Assembly: GCA_937975765.1 (NCBI GenBank)
Contig: CALJUR010000002.1
Coordinates: forward strand, 1-64,000
Direction of reading: 5' to 3'
Source: an uncultured Myxococcales bacterium
GTDB taxonomy: Bacteria; Myxococcota_A; UBA9042; DTJE01
DNA length: 64,000 bases
Shown: positions 9,546 to 19,132 of the stretch, in pieces
How the letters are laid out: each line of letters starts with the position of its first letter
How positions within the stretch are numbered: position 1 is the first letter of the stretch
Notes under the pieces: model-generated
What the model saw: the letters and a program-made list of their open reading frames with translations, nothing else
What the model was told of the DNA's origin: nothing
Databases searched by the model: none
Position numbers and translations under genes: made by a program

Positions 9546-9720
9546 GGCGCCCTCGGGACCTCGGGTTGCCGCGGATCCTACCGCACGTTCCCCGCGCCTG
9601 CCGCCTTCCAGGCGATTGCGGCCTGTCCGGGGGGGCGCGGGTCTTGCGCGCGCCGGGGGTTCGTGGAACGCTTTCCGTTACCAGGAGTCGTTGCATCCGG
9701 AACGGACCGGGAGGTCGCGC

Positions 9721-10674
9721 ATGAACGGGAGGGTCCATCCTGCACCCTGCCTGCTGCTGGCGGCGATGGTGCTGTGGCCCCTGGCGGCCCCGGCGGGCGA
9801 GGAACTGCCCGACCCGCGGGGGTTCGTCAACGACTACGCGGGGGTGCTGACGGCCGAGGAACGCGGCCAGTTGGACGCGATCACGGGGACGCTGGAGCAG
9901 GCGTCGTCCATCGAGATGGGCATCGCGATCGTCGATTCGGTCGCGCCGAGGGATTCGAAGGGCTACGCGGTTGACCTGTTCGCGAAGTGGGGGATCGGCA
10001 AGAAGGGCAAGGACAACGGCGTGCTGATCCTGCTGGCGATGCAGGAGCGTCGCGTCGAGATTGAGGTGGGATACGGGCTGGAGCCGGTGCTGACCGATTC
10101 GCGGGCCGGCCGGCTGCTGGACACGTACGCGGTGCCGCAGTTCCGGCAGGGGCGGATGGGCGCGGGGCTGGTGGCGCTGGCCGAGGCCGTGGCGCGCGTG
10201 GTGACGGGCGCGGAGGACGCGGAACTGCTGAAGGCCGCGCAGGCGGCAGCGGCGCAGGCGGCGCTGGAGCAGGAGAAGCCCGCCGAGAGGAACTGGGAGA
10301 TCGCGCTGATCCTGATGCTCACCGTCGGCGTGCCGATCCTGTTGGTGGTCGCGATGTTCACCATGCGCCCCTGGATGCTGCTGATCGTTCCCCCCTGCGT
10401 GCTGCTGGGGTGCTGGCTGTTCTGGACGTTCGGCGCGATCGCGGGGGGGGTGCTGGGCGCCGTCGCCGCGTGGTTCACGCCCCGGAAGGACTGGGCCAGC
10501 GGCCTGGCCCGGTCGGGGGGCGGGTCGTCGGGTTCGCGAAGCGGTTCCAGCAGTTCCCGGAGTTCGTCGAGTTCCAGTGGTTCGGGGAGTTCCGGCGGGT
10601 CCTCCTCGTCGGGCGGATCGAGGAGCTTCGGCGGGGGGCGCAGCGGGGGCGGCGGCGCGGGACGCGGTTTCTGA
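9721..10674 (+). CDS. TPM-domain membrane protein (YgcG-like)
   Basis: This 317-residue protein has a signal peptide (LLLAAMVLWPLAAPAG), then a TPM domain (Psb32/YgcG type) opening with the typical LPDPRGFVNDYAGVLTAEE, continuing DNGVLILLAMQERRVEIEVGYGLE and closing near RAGRLLDTYAVPQFRQG. Two or three membrane segments follow (about residues 195-255), then an extreme Ser/Gly tail of some 60 residues ending GGGRSGGGGAGRGF, a normal ending for this family. GGGAGG six bases before ATG 9721 fixes the start. TPM proteins are commonly encoded beside LemA, as here (next gene, 30 bases on), and are thought to act in membrane-protein quality or assembly. The exact activity is not known. Confidence 0.88.
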   Translation: MNGRVHPAPCLLLAAMVLWPLAAPAGEELPDPRGFVNDYAGVLTAEERGQLDAITGTLEQASSIEMGIAIVDSVAPRDSKGYAVDLFAKWGIGKKGKDNGVLILLAMQERRVEIEVGYGLEPVLTDSRAGRLLDTYAVPQFRQGRMGAGLVALAEAVARVVTGAEDAELLKAAQAAAAQAALEQEKPAERNWEIALILMLTVGVPILLVVAMFTMRPWMLLIVPPCVLLGCWLFWTFGAIAGGVLGAVAAWFTPRKDWASGLARSGGGSSGSRSGSSSSRSSSSSSGSGSSGGSSSSGGSRSFGGGRSGGGGAGRGF

Positions 10675-10704
10675 AAGGTGCCTGGCGGGCATCGGGAGGG
10701 TGCA

Positions 10705-11274
10705 ATGAAGAAGGGCCTGGTCGCCATCGGGGTGCTGGCGCTGCTGGCCGGCGGGCTCGTGTGGGCCGGCGTCGGGATCTACAACGGGCTGGTCTCCCGG
10801 GACGAGGGCGTCAAGAACGCCTGGGCGCAGGTCGAGAACCAGATGCAGCGGCGGTACGACCTGATCCCGAACCTGGTGGCCACCGTGAAGGGGTATGCCA
10901 CGCACGAGGAAGGCATCTTCACGCAGGTCGCCGAGGCCCGTGCGAAACTGGCCGGGGCGGCGACGATCAACGACAAGGCCGCCGCTGCGTCGCAGTTGGA
11001 GGGCGTGCTGGGCCGGCTGCTGGCCATCGCCGAGAACTACCCCGAACTGAAGGCCTCCGAGAACTTCCGGGGGCTGCAGGACGAACTGGCGGGGACGGAG
11101 AACCGGCTGGCGGTCGAGCGCATGCGGTACAACGAGACGGTCAAGGGGTACAACGTCGCCGCGCGGGGCTTCCCGGCGGTGCTGTTCGTCGGGCTGATGG
11201 GCTTCGACGCGCAGAAAGCGTTCTTCGAGGTCGCGGACAAGGCGGCCCGGGAGGCGCCGAAGGTCGGGTTCTGA
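10705..11274 (+). CDS. lemA: LemA family protein
   Basis: This 189-residue protein has one N-terminal transmembrane helix (about residues 5-25) and the LemA signature YNGLVSRDEGVKNAWAQVENQ, QRRYDLIPNLVATVKGYATHE, then NYPELKASENFRGLQDELAGTENRLAVERMRYNETVKGYN. LemA proteins are membrane-anchored coiled-coil proteins whose soluble part lies outside the cytoplasmic membrane. ATG 10705 follows GGGAGGG. It sits between the TPM protein and a periplasmic HtrA-like protease, and spacing of about 15-30 bases supports a single transcript of three genes. The combination suggests a small envelope-stress or membrane-protein processing unit, by inference from context. Confidence 0.92.
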   Translation: MKKGLVAIGVLALLAGGLVWAGVGIYNGLVSRDEGVKNAWAQVENQMQRRYDLIPNLVATVKGYATHEEGIFTQVAEARAKLAGAATINDKAAAASQLEGVLGRLLAIAENYPELKASENFRGLQDELAGTENRLAVERMRYNETVKGYNVAARGFPAVLFVGLMGFDAQKAFFEVADKAAREAPKVGF

Positions 11275-11291
11275 GACGGGGTGGGGGGAGC

Positions 11292-12698
11292 GTGGAATAC
11301 CGGGTGCTGGTGGCGTGGTCGGTCCTGGGGATGCTGGCCCTGGCCTGCGGCAAGGAGGGGCCGACGTCCAGGATCGACCGGCCGCCGTTCCGGCCGTGGA
11401 TCGAGGGGGTGCCGGGGCGGCGGACCATCGGGGGACGGGTCACCGCCGAGTCGGGGTTCGCGCCGCTGGCGGACGAACTGAAGCCCGCGGTCGTGAACCT
11501 GTATACCGAGATGCCTGCGGGGGCGGGGTCGGGCGGGACGGGGCCGGAGGACGGGATCGAGCCGCCGGTCGCCGGGGTGCGGCGGGCCCTGGGCTCGGGG
11601 GCGATCATCAGCCCGGAAGGGCACATCCTGACCAACCGCCACGCGGTGGAGGGCGCGGACGCGATCCGGGTGCGGCTGGTGGACGGCAGCGAGTACGACG
11701 GCAAGGTGGTGGGCAGCGACGATCGCTATGACCTGGCATTGATCCGGGTGGAGGCGAAGGAGCCGCTGCCCACGGTCACGATGGGCGACTCGGACTCGCT
11801 GCGCGTGGGGCAGTGGCTGATCGTCATCGGCAACCCGTTCGGCCTGCAGCACTCGGTCACGGTGGGCATCGTGTCGGCGAAGGACCGGCAGATCGGCAAC
11901 GGGCCTTTCGACGACTTCATCCAGACCGACGCGTCGATCAACCCGGGGAATTCGGGCGGGCCGATCTTCGACGTGACGGGGCAGATGGTGGCGGTGGCGC
12001 GATCGACGCGGCGCGGCGCGCAGGGCATCGGTTTCGCGGTGCCGGTGAACACTGCCAAGAAGTTCGTGGAGGAGGTGCTGTCGAAGGGGACGATCGTGCG
12101 CGGCTGGCTGGGGGTGTCCACGCAGGAACTGACGCCGGCCCTGGCGAAGGAACTGGGGATGGCGTCCGGGCCGGGCGTACTGGTGACCCAGGTGGTGCCG
12201 GGCAGCCCGGCGGAGGCGGCGGGGGTGTTGCGGGGCGACCTGGTGCGCGCCGTCGCGGGACGGCCGGTGGCGGGCCGCAACGAGTTCCTGCGCGTGATGG
12301 GCATGACGCGGGCCGGGGACGCGGTGGACCTGGTCGTCTCCCGGGGGGGGAAGGACCTGTCGCTGCGCGCGGCGGTGGTCGCGAGGCCCGCGCCCTGCGC
12401 GCGGGAAGTGCCGCGGGCGCCGGCGGGCGGACTGGGCCTGGTGCTGGCGGCGCGGGCGCCGGGGGAGGTGCCGGGCGCTGCGCGCGGCGGGCTGACGGTG
12501 GTGCACGTGGACCCGGGCGGGCCGGCGGCGCGCGCGGGGCTGGTGGCCGGCGACCTGGTCGTCGAGGTGAACCGGCAGCCGGCCTCCAGCGAGGAGGCGT
12601 TCGCGGAGCAGGCGGCCGCAACGGCGCCGGGGGGGACGCTGCTGCTGCTGGTGGCTCGGCCGGACGGCGACGAGTACGTGATGCTGAAGGTGCCATGA
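11292..12698 (+). CDS. HtrA/DegP-like serine protease with two PDZ domains
   Basis: This 468-residue lipoprotein (signal SVLGMLALAC) has a trypsin-like protease domain and two PDZ domains. The catalytic triad is visible: His117 in TNRHAVEG, Asp147 in DDRYDLALIRV and Ser221 in NPGNSGGPI. The oxyanion region and FAVPVNTAKKFVEE strand are intact, so it should be active. PDZ1 begins near WLGVSTQELTPALAKELG, PDZ2 near GGLTVVHVDPGGPAARAGL. Being lipid-anchored is unusual for DegP but fits a membrane-tethered periplasmic chaperone-protease. The start is uncertain: GTG 11292 lies very close to GGGGGGAG, while the in-frame GTG at 11304 would give a more standard signal peptide. It is the last gene of the TPM-LemA-HtrA cluster. 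Confidence 0.9.
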   Translation: MEYRVLVAWSVLGMLALACGKEGPTSRIDRPPFRPWIEGVPGRRTIGGRVTAESGFAPLADELKPAVVNLYTEMPAGAGSGGTGPEDGIEPPVAGVRRALGSGAIISPEGHILTNRHAVEGADAIRVRLVDGSEYDGKVVGSDDRYDLALIRVEAKEPLPTVTMGDSDSLRVGQWLIVIGNPFGLQHSVTVGIVSAKDRQIGNGPFDDFIQTDASINPGNSGGPIFDVTGQMVAVARSTRRGAQGIGFAVPVNTAKKFVEEVLSKGTIVRGWLGVSTQELTPALAKELGMASGPGVLVTQVVPGSPAEAAGVLRGDLVRAVAGRPVAGRNEFLRVMGMTRAGDAVDLVVSRGGKDLSLRAAVVARPAPCAREVPRAPAGGLGLVLAARAPGEVPGAARGGLTVVHVDPGGPAARAGLVAGDLVVEVNRQPASSEEAFAEQAAATAPGGTLLLLVARPDGDEYVMLKVP

Positions 12699-12702
12699 GG
12701 GG

Positions 12703-12917
12703 GATGGCGGGGGACGGGGCCCCCGCCCTACAATGCCGCGCGGGGCCTTGGCCGTAACGGGGGGGCTGGGCCTTGGCCAAAATGTAGGGCGGGCCCCTGG
12801 CCAAAATGTAGGGCGGGGCCCCCGCGCCCCGCCCGGGGCGTCCGCTGGCCGCCGGGGAACGCGAATCCGGGATGGCGGGGGACGGGGCCCCCGTCCTACA
12901 ATGCCGCGCGGGCTTCG
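12703..12917. repeat. GC-rich palindromic intergenic repeats upstream of proB
   Basis: This gap holds two copies of a 40-odd-base unit (about 12703-12744 and 12871-12913) with the core GGGGACGGGGCCCCCG followed by a CCTACAATGCCGCGCGGG tail. Between them are two tandem copies of TGGCCAAAATGTAGGGCGGG (12774 and 12798), the second running into a GGGGCCCCCGCGCCCC palindrome. The same core recurs in at least five other gaps of this window. The second copy ends with TACAAT (12897-12902), which could serve as a -10 box for proB, although no good -35 is visible. Confidence 0.75.
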
Positions 12918-12929
12918 GAGGCGCCTTCC

Positions 12930-14111
12930 ATGGCCAAGGGACGGGATCGCTGGAACCTGCTGGACCTGGGCGCGGTGCACCGGGTCGTCGTCAAGCTGGG
13001 GTCGTCCACGCTGACGCATCCCCGGCGGGGTCTTCGCGAGGAGGTCATCGGCGAGGTCGCCGAGCAGGTGGCCACGCTGGCGGAGTCGAACGGGCTGGCC
13101 TTCGTGGTGGTGTCGTCCGGTGCCATCGCGTCGGGCAGGAAGGCCCTGGGCCTGACGGGTCGGCCCAGCCTGGCGCAGAAGCAGGCGGCCGCCGCGGTGG
13201 GCCAGCCGGCACTGATGGAGGCGTGGTCGCGGGCGCTGGGGCGGCGCGGGCTGAGGGTCGGCCAGGTGCTGCTGGCGCACGAGGACTTCGCCGACCGGCG
13301 GCGCTTCGTGAACGCCCGGAACACTTTCGAGACCCTGATCGCGTCCGGCGTCGTGCCGGTGGTCAACGAGAACGACACGGTGGCGACGGCCGAGATCCGG
13401 CTGGGCGACAACGACCACCTGGCGGCGCTGGTGTCCCACCTGGTCGGCGCGGACCTGCTGGTGCTGCTGACGGACAGCGACGGGCTGTACACCGCGGACC
13501 CGCACCAGGATCCTTTGGCGGTGCGGGTGCCGGTCCTGGAGCGCATCGACGACGCGGTGCTGGCCCGGGCCCACGGGACCCGGAACGGCTCGCCGGGGAC
13601 GGGCGGGATGGCGGCGAAGTTGCAGGCGGCGCGTCTGGCGGCGTCCTGCGGGGTGCCCGTCGTGATCGCGAAGGGCGATGCCGAGCGGTGCCTGGAGGAG
13701 ATCCTGGCGGGGGACGACGTGGGGACGCTGGTGCTGCCGGGCCGGGGCGCGCGGCCGCACGGGCGCAAGTTGTGGATCGCGGCGGCGGGCCGGGTGCGCG
13801 GCACCCTGACGGTGGACGAGGGCGCCGCGAAGGCGCTGCGGGAGGAGGGGCGCAGCCTGCTGCCCGCGGGCATCACGGCGGTGTCGGGCGACTTCCGGTC
13901 GGGCGACCTGGTGACGGTGCTGGACCCGGAGGGGCGGCCGATCGCGCGCGGCGTGACGGGCTGGTCGTCGCGCGCGGTGGCCTGGGGGATGGGGCGGCGG
14001 ACCGCGGACCTGCCCGACCTGGCCGCGATGGGGCTGGAGCCCGAGGTGATCCACCGGGACGACCTGACCGGGCTGCCCGGGTCGGACGACGCGCAGGGAG
14101 GGCCGGCATGA
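12930..14111 (+). CDS. proB: glutamate 5-kinase
   Basis: This 393-residue protein catalyses ATP-dependent phosphorylation of glutamate to glutamyl-5-phosphate, the first step of proline synthesis, in the cytoplasm. Amino-acid-kinase motifs are complete: VVVKLGSSTLT, VVVSSGAIASGRKALGL, PVVNENDTVATAEIRLGDND (substrate loop), LTDSDGLYTADP and GTGGMAAKLQAARLA. A C-terminal PUA domain occupies about residues 285-370. The N-terminus is about 15 residues longer than usual, but GGAGG nine bases upstream of ATG 12930 supports it. The stop overlaps the ATG of proA (ATGA), so the two are translationally coupled. Confidence 0.95.
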   Translation: MAKGRDRWNLLDLGAVHRVVVKLGSSTLTHPRRGLREEVIGEVAEQVATLAESNGLAFVVVSSGAIASGRKALGLTGRPSLAQKQAAAAVGQPALMEAWSRALGRRGLRVGQVLLAHEDFADRRRFVNARNTFETLIASGVVPVVNENDTVATAEIRLGDNDHLAALVSHLVGADLLVLLTDSDGLYTADPHQDPLAVRVPVLERIDDAVLARAHGTRNGSPGTGGMAAKLQAARLAASCGVPVVIAKGDAERCLEEILAGDDVGTLVLPGRGARPHGRKLWIAAAGRVRGTLTVDEGAAKALREEGRSLLPAGITAVSGDFRSGDLVTVLDPEGRPIARGVTGWSSRAVAWGMGRRTADLPDLAAMGLEPEVIHRDDLTGLPGSDDAQGGPA

Positions 14112-15367
14112 GCGGGATCGCCGATCGCGTCCTTCAGTGGTGCCGCGAGGCGAAGGAGGCCTCGGCAGCCATCGCCCGGGCGGACACGGCCACGAAGGAC
14201 GCGGCGTTGCGGGCCATGGCGGAAGGGCTGCGGGCGGGCGCGGACGGGCTGCTGGCGGCCAACGCGCAGGATGTCGAGACGGCCCGCGCGAAGGGCCTGC
14301 CGGCCGCGATGCTGGACCGGCTGGCGCTGACCCCGGCGCGGATCGAGGCGATGGCGGCCGGCCTGCTGGAGGTGCGCGCGCTGCCGGACCCGGTGGGGGC
14401 GATGGACGGCCTGCGGCGCCGGCCGAACGGGCTGCTGGTCGGGCGCATGCGGATCCCGCTGGGCGTGGTCGCGATGATCTACGAGGCGCGGCCCAACGTG
14501 ACGGCCGACGCGGCGGGGCTGACGCTGAAGTCGGGCAACGCGGCGATCCTGCGGGGCGGGTCCGAGGCGATCCGCAGCAACGCGGCGATCGCGGACGTGC
14601 TGCACCAGGCGCTGCGCACGGTCGGCCTGCCCGAGGCGGTCGTGACCGTGATCGACACGCCGGACCGCGCCGCCATCGACGCGCTGCTGCTGATGGACGC
14701 ATACGTGGACCTGGTGATCCCGCGCGGCGGGGCCGGGCTGGTGCGCGCCGTGATGCAGAAGTCGCGCATCCCGGTGCTGGCCCACGCGGAGGGCGTCTGC
14801 CACGCCTTCGTGGACGAGTCCGCGGACCTCCCGATGGCGGTCGCGATCGTCGAGAACGCGAAGGTGCAGCGGCCCGCGGTCTGCAACGCGCTGGAGACGC
14901 TGCTGGTGCATGCCACGGTGGCGCCCGCCTTCCTGCCCCGGGTCGCAGAGACGCTGCGCGCCCGCGGGGTCGAACTGCGCGGCTGCGAACGCACGCGCCT
15001 CTTCCTGCCCGACGCCGTCCCCGCCACCGAGGACGACTGGCGCGCGGAGTACCTGGACCTGGTCCTGGCCGTGCGCGTCGTCGATTCGATCGACCAGGCG
15101 ATGGCGCACATCCGGGCCTACGGATCGCGCCACACCGAGGCGATCGTCACGCGCGACCACGCCAACGCGATGCGGTTCGTGCGGGAGGTCGACTCGTCGC
15201 TGGTGGCGGTCAACGCCTCCACGCGGTTCAACGACGGCAACCAGCTGGGACTGGGCGCCGAGATCGGCATCAGCACCACCAAGGTGCACGCCTTCGGGCC
15301 GATGGGCCTGGAGGAACTGACCACGCGCAAGTTCGTCGCGTTCGGCGACGGGCAGGTGCGGACCTAG
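14108..15367 (+). CDS. proA: gamma-glutamyl phosphate reductase
   Basis: This 419-residue protein reduces glutamyl-5-phosphate with NADPH to glutamate semialdehyde, which cyclises toward proline. Aldehyde-dehydrogenase-type motifs are intact: GVVAMIYEARPNVTADAAGL, LKSGNAAILRGGSEAIRSN, DLVIPRGGAGLVRAV and QRPAVCNALETLLVH with catalytic Cys259, closing with NDGNQLGLGAEIGISTTK. Length equals the family norm. The ATG overlaps the proB stop by four bases. The third proline gene (proC) is not in this window. Its downstream gap carries the promoter of a large Cys-rich lipoprotein gene. Confidence 0.96.
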   Translation: MSGIADRVLQWCREAKEASAAIARADTATKDAALRAMAEGLRAGADGLLAANAQDVETARAKGLPAAMLDRLALTPARIEAMAAGLLEVRALPDPVGAMDGLRRRPNGLLVGRMRIPLGVVAMIYEARPNVTADAAGLTLKSGNAAILRGGSEAIRSNAAIADVLHQALRTVGLPEAVVTVIDTPDRAAIDALLLMDAYVDLVIPRGGAGLVRAVMQKSRIPVLAHAEGVCHAFVDESADLPMAVAIVENAKVQRPAVCNALETLLVHATVAPAFLPRVAETLRARGVELRGCERTRLFLPDAVPATEDDWRAEYLDLVLAVRVVDSIDQAMAHIRAYGSRHTEAIVTRDHANAMRFVREVDSSLVAVNASTRFNDGNQLGLGAEIGISTTKVHAFGPMGLEELTTRKFVAFGDGQVRT

Positions 15368-15408
15368 CCCCGCCCCCCGCGAATCCCGTATTTCACGCCA
15401 CTTCCACC

Positions 15409-15437
15409 TTGAAAAGCGGCCCGCTCCGTCCTACGCT
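15409..15437 (+). promoter_or_regulatory. putative sigma70-type promoter of the 15467 gene
   Basis: TTGAAA (15409-15414) and TACGCT (15432-15437) are separated by exactly 17 bases, 30 bases before the ATG. The -35 matches 5/6 of TTGACA, the -10 is weaker (3/6) but in the CTAnnnT form seen repeatedly here. This is one of the better promoter candidates in the window. Confidence 0.5.
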
Positions 15438-15466
15438 CGCCGGGCGTATCCGCATTGGGAGGGAAC

Positions 15467-18400
15467 ATGGACCTGCGACGTGGACTGGCCTTCCTGTTCG
15501 TGGCGGCCCTGCTGGCCTTGGCGGCCTGCGAGGGCAATGGCAACGGGCCCGGCAACGACGTGACGGACCCGGGGACGCCCGACGTCCAGGAGGTGACCGA
15601 TCCCGGTACGGAGGTCCCCGAGGACAACGGGCGGGACACGACGCCCGAGTCGCAGGCGGAAATGCCGGTCGACACCTGCACCTGCGCGACGAACGACGAG
15701 TGCTGCGACGGCTGCATGCCGAGGAACGAGGGCCAGGCTTGCGGGACGGCCAATCCGTGCCAGGAGAAGGGCACCTGCCAGGCGGGCGCGTGCGGGGCGC
15801 CGACCGCGAAGGCCTGCCCGGCGGCCGACACCTGCCACGCGGGTGAAGGCACCTGCGACACCGACACCGGCGAGTGCGAGTACGCGGCGAAGGCCGACCT
15901 GTCGCCCTGCGAGGCGGTCGCCGGCAAGGACGGCAGCGGCTACTGCCTGGACGCGGTGTGCGTCGGCTTCGGCGTGTGCGACCACCGCACCTACGACCAG
16001 TCCGTCGGGTCGGCCTGCAACTTCGACGGCGAGTGCGCCAGCGGGCGTTGCGCGGACTGGGGCGACGGCTGGACCACCTACTGCACCGCGCCGTGCGGCG
16101 GCACGAACCCCGCGTGCCCGGAAGGCATGACCTGCATGCGGTCCGGCACCGAGTTCCTGTGCCGCCCGAACTCGTCCGGCGCGACGCTGCCGGGCGACGC
16201 CAGCCACGACACGTACCAGGTCTGCAACCACGACGAAGACTGCGACGGCGACCTGTGCCTGGGCATCGACGGCAAGCGCTTCTGCACGAAGTCCTGCGAC
16301 GACGGCACCGGCGCGGCCTCCGAGGACCTGTGCGGCGACTGCGGCGACTGCCGCGACGGAGGCACGGACCTGGGCTTCAAGTACGAGTTCTACTGCACGC
16401 CGCACGGCATCCGCGAGGTCGGCCAGCCCTGCGGCAGTTCGTTCGAGTGCGCCAAGCGGTTCTGCCAGAACGGCCTGTGCAGCGAGCAGTGCTTCGTGAT
16501 CGAGGACCTGTCCTCGTGCCCGGAGAACATGGACTGCGTCGCGGGCGTCATCGCCAGCGACCCGACGATCCAGGTGTGCGTGCCCAAGGGCGAGGCGGGT
16601 CACGGGTACGGCGAGCCGTGCCTGGGCGACTACGCGTGCACGGACGGGCGGAAGTGCCTGGCGGTGCTGGGCCAGGCGATCTGCACCACGGAGTGCTCGG
16701 AGGAGGCGCCCTGCGCCGACGGCATCTGCACCGAGACCGCGAACGGCAACTACTGCGTGCCGTCCGACCTGATCGGCGGCGTCACCCAGGGCCAGGAGTG
16801 CCAGGAGTCCTTCCAGTGCGCCGAGGGCTACCTCTGCTTCCAGAACGCGTGCATGAAGGGCTGCGAGGCCGACGCGGACTGCGGCGAGGGCGGTTCCTGC
16901 GTGCCGGACGCCATGGTCCAGGCGTACTACTGCACCACCGCGTGCTCGGCCGAGGTTCCGTGCCCGCCGCGCATGGGCTGCTTCCAGGGCAGGTGCATGC
17001 TGACGATGGACGGCCAGGTCTACCCGAACGGCACCTGCCGCGTGGACGCGGACTGCGAGTCCGGCCTGTGCATTTCCGGCACGTGCTCCGAGGAGTGTTC
17101 GGAAACGCTGCCGTGCGAAGGGTCGGAACCGATCACGCCGGTCGAGAAGGGCATGTGCCAGCCTTGCGACCCCAACCTGTACGACGCGGACTGCAACGAG
17201 ATCGAGTACGGCATGAACCAGTGCCTGCAGGGCATCGACGGCCAGTACTTCTGCGCGATCGACTGCACCATGGTCAGCATCTGCCCGGTCGGCACCCGCT
17301 GCTACAGCACCGGCTGGCTCTCCGCCTGCGTGCCGATCACCTTCTCGTGCAACGCCACCATGGCCTGCACCTCCACCGGGCACTGCGTGCGGCCGGTCGA
17401 GGCCGGGACCCCGTGCTCCGAGAACGCGGAGTGCGCCAGCGGGCTGTGCGGTGGCGGGCTGTGCCAGGAGGCCGCCTGCACGAAGGACGAGGACTGCGGC
17501 TGCAACGCGCTGTACTGCTCGTCGGGTTCCTGCCTGCCGGCGCCGTCCTTCGGCCTCGTCGAGGTCGAGCCGAACGACACCGCCGCGCAGGCCCAGGTGC
17601 TGGCCTCCGGGACCGAGAGGGTGTCGGCGATCCTGTTCCCGACCGGCAGCCTGCCGGACGTGGACCTGTTCAAGGTGCACCTGGCGGCCGGCCAGGCGCT
17701 GGACGTGCGGACCCAGCCCTTCTGCGGCAACGAGATCGATACCAACCTGCGCCTGCTGGACGCGACCGGCGTCCCGCACGAGGGATGGGAGAACGACGAC
17801 CTGGATCCCTACGGCGACTACTCGTCGATCCTGCAGGGCTTCCTGGCGTTCCAGGAACAGGACGTGCTGGTCGAGGTCACCCAGTCCCCGCTGGTGGGCG
17901 GGATGGCGAAGTTCGCCTACGCGCTGGAACTGGACGTCTTCCAGGTCGGCAGCGCGGACACCTGCGAGGGGGCCCAGACGCTGGCGAACGGCTCGTATCC
18001 GTTCGACCTGGCGGACTCGGTCAACACGTACGTGGCGCCTTCCTGCACCGGGTACGCGGCGATCGGCAAGGACTCCGCGTTCAAGGTGTCGGTCCCGAAG
18101 GACAGCGTGCTGCGGGCCTCGCTGGCCTCGCCGTTCGACGGCCAGGTCTACGTGGTGACCGACTGCGTGAACGCCGATGCGACCTGCGTCGCGGGCGCGG
18201 ACTCCGTCTGGGCGGCGGGCCTGGAGGAACTGGTGTGGTGGAACCGCACCGGCGAGAACCTGGACGTCTTCGTGATCGTCGACAGCGCGATGCCGACGGA
18301 CGACATGTCCTTCGACCTGACCATCGACGTCCAGCCGGTGGTGGCGCCCGCGAACGACCCGCTGGACGAGGCCGTCGTTCCCGCGCTGGTGTCGGGCGAG

Positions 18401-19126
18401 ACGGTCACCGGCACGCTGGTCGGCGCGGACAACCACCAGGACCCGACGGCGGAGGGCTGCGGCGCCAAGGCGCTGATGGGCCCGGACGTGATGTACCAGG
18501 TGACGTTGCAGCCCGGCGACTTCCTGACGGTGGACGTCACGAAGGCGGTGGGCTTCACGCCGGCCCTGTGGCTGATCACCGGCGACTTCACGGTCCCGGC
18601 GAACTGCGTCGCGGCGGGCGCCGCGTTCGTGTCCTGGACGAACGAGGGCGTCGTGCCCGTCACCGTGTGGGTGGTCGTGGACGTCGAGGCCGTGGACGGC
18701 TACGGCGACTTCCAGTTGAAGGCGCTGTACGGGCCGGCCTCCCCGACGTTCGGGCCGTGCGACTCGGCGACGTTCGTGACCGTGTGCGAGGCCGCGGGCG
18801 ATCCCTCGCTGATCACCTGTGACGCCACCACGAAGCGGCTGGTGGACAACGACTGCAACGCCCTGTGCCAGGCGAACGGCGCGGCGTCCGGCGCCTGCCA
18901 CGTGTACACGACGCCCGGCTACGAGCGGACCGCCTGCCTGTGCGGCTTCGAGTGCACGGCGGACGAGATCGCCTTCCAGTGCACCGAGGGGTACTACACG
19001 AACTGCACCTGCGGCGCGGCGGACCCGTGCCAGTGGACGGCCGACGGCTGGTGCAACGAGTTCTGCGCGATCGAGTACCCGGACGACCACTTCACCGACC
19101 CGCCCGAGGACTGCCCGACCGAGTAG
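15467..19126 (+). CDS. giant Cys-rich lipoprotein with PPC-like domains
   Basis: This 1219-residue lipoprotein (lipobox ALAAC) starts at ATG 15467 behind GGGAGGGA. After the Cys comes a short acidic tether rich in DP, DV and TD. Residues of about 60-690 are a long array of disulfide-rich modules (patterns such as CETDADC-like loops, CASGLCGGGLC), about 100 cysteines in all. From about 700, EPNDTAAQAQVL and DVDLFKVHLAAGQALDV mark domains like bacterial pre-peptidase C-terminal (PPC) beta sandwiches. Two more beta blocks follow, then a last Cys-rich knob of about 110 residues. It looks like a large cell-surface or outer-membrane scaffold. No enzymatic motif was seen and its ligand is unknown. 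Confidence 0.85.
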   Translation: MDLRRGLAFLFVAALLALAACEGNGNGPGNDVTDPGTPDVQEVTDPGTEVPEDNGRDTTPESQAEMPVDTCTCATNDECCDGCMPRNEGQACGTANPCQEKGTCQAGACGAPTAKACPAADTCHAGEGTCDTDTGECEYAAKADLSPCEAVAGKDGSGYCLDAVCVGFGVCDHRTYDQSVGSACNFDGECASGRCADWGDGWTTYCTAPCGGTNPACPEGMTCMRSGTEFLCRPNSSGATLPGDASHDTYQVCNHDEDCDGDLCLGIDGKRFCTKSCDDGTGAASEDLCGDCGDCRDGGTDLGFKYEFYCTPHGIREVGQPCGSSFECAKRFCQNGLCSEQCFVIEDLSSCPENMDCVAGVIASDPTIQVCVPKGEAGHGYGEPCLGDYACTDGRKCLAVLGQAICTTECSEEAPCADGICTETANGNYCVPSDLIGGVTQGQECQESFQCAEGYLCFQNACMKGCEADADCGEGGSCVPDAMVQAYYCTTACSAEVPCPPRMGCFQGRCMLTMDGQVYPNGTCRVDADCESGLCISGTCSEECSETLPCEGSEPITPVEKGMCQPCDPNLYDADCNEIEYGMNQCLQGIDGQYFCAIDCTMVSICPVGTRCYSTGWLSACVPITFSCNATMACTSTGHCVRPVEAGTPCSENAECASGLCGGGLCQEAACTKDEDCGCNALYCSSGSCLPAPSFGLVEVEPNDTAAQAQVLASGTERVSAILFPTGSLPDVDLFKVHLAAGQALDVRTQPFCGNEIDTNLRLLDATGVPHEGWENDDLDPYGDYSSILQGFLAFQEQDVLVEVTQSPLVGGMAKFAYALELDVFQVGSADTCEGAQTLANGSYPFDLADSVNTYVAPSCTGYAAIGKDSAFKVSVPKDSVLRASLASPFDGQVYVVTDCVNADATCVAGADSVWAAGLEELVWWNRTGENLDVFVIVDSAMPTDDMSFDLTIDVQPVVAPANDPLDEAVVPALVSGETVTGTLVGADNHQDPTAEGCGAKALMGPDVMYQVTLQPGDFLTVDVTKAVGFTPALWLITGDFTVPANCVAAGAAFVSWTNEGVVPVTVWVVVDVEAVDGYGDFQLKALYGPASPTFGPCDSATFVTVCEAAGDPSLITCDATTKRLVDNDCNALCQANGAASGACHVYTTPGYERTACLCGFECTADEIAFQCTEGYYTNCTCGAADPCQWTADGWCNEFCAIEYPDDHFTDPPEDCPTE

Positions 19127-19132
19127 AAGCCT

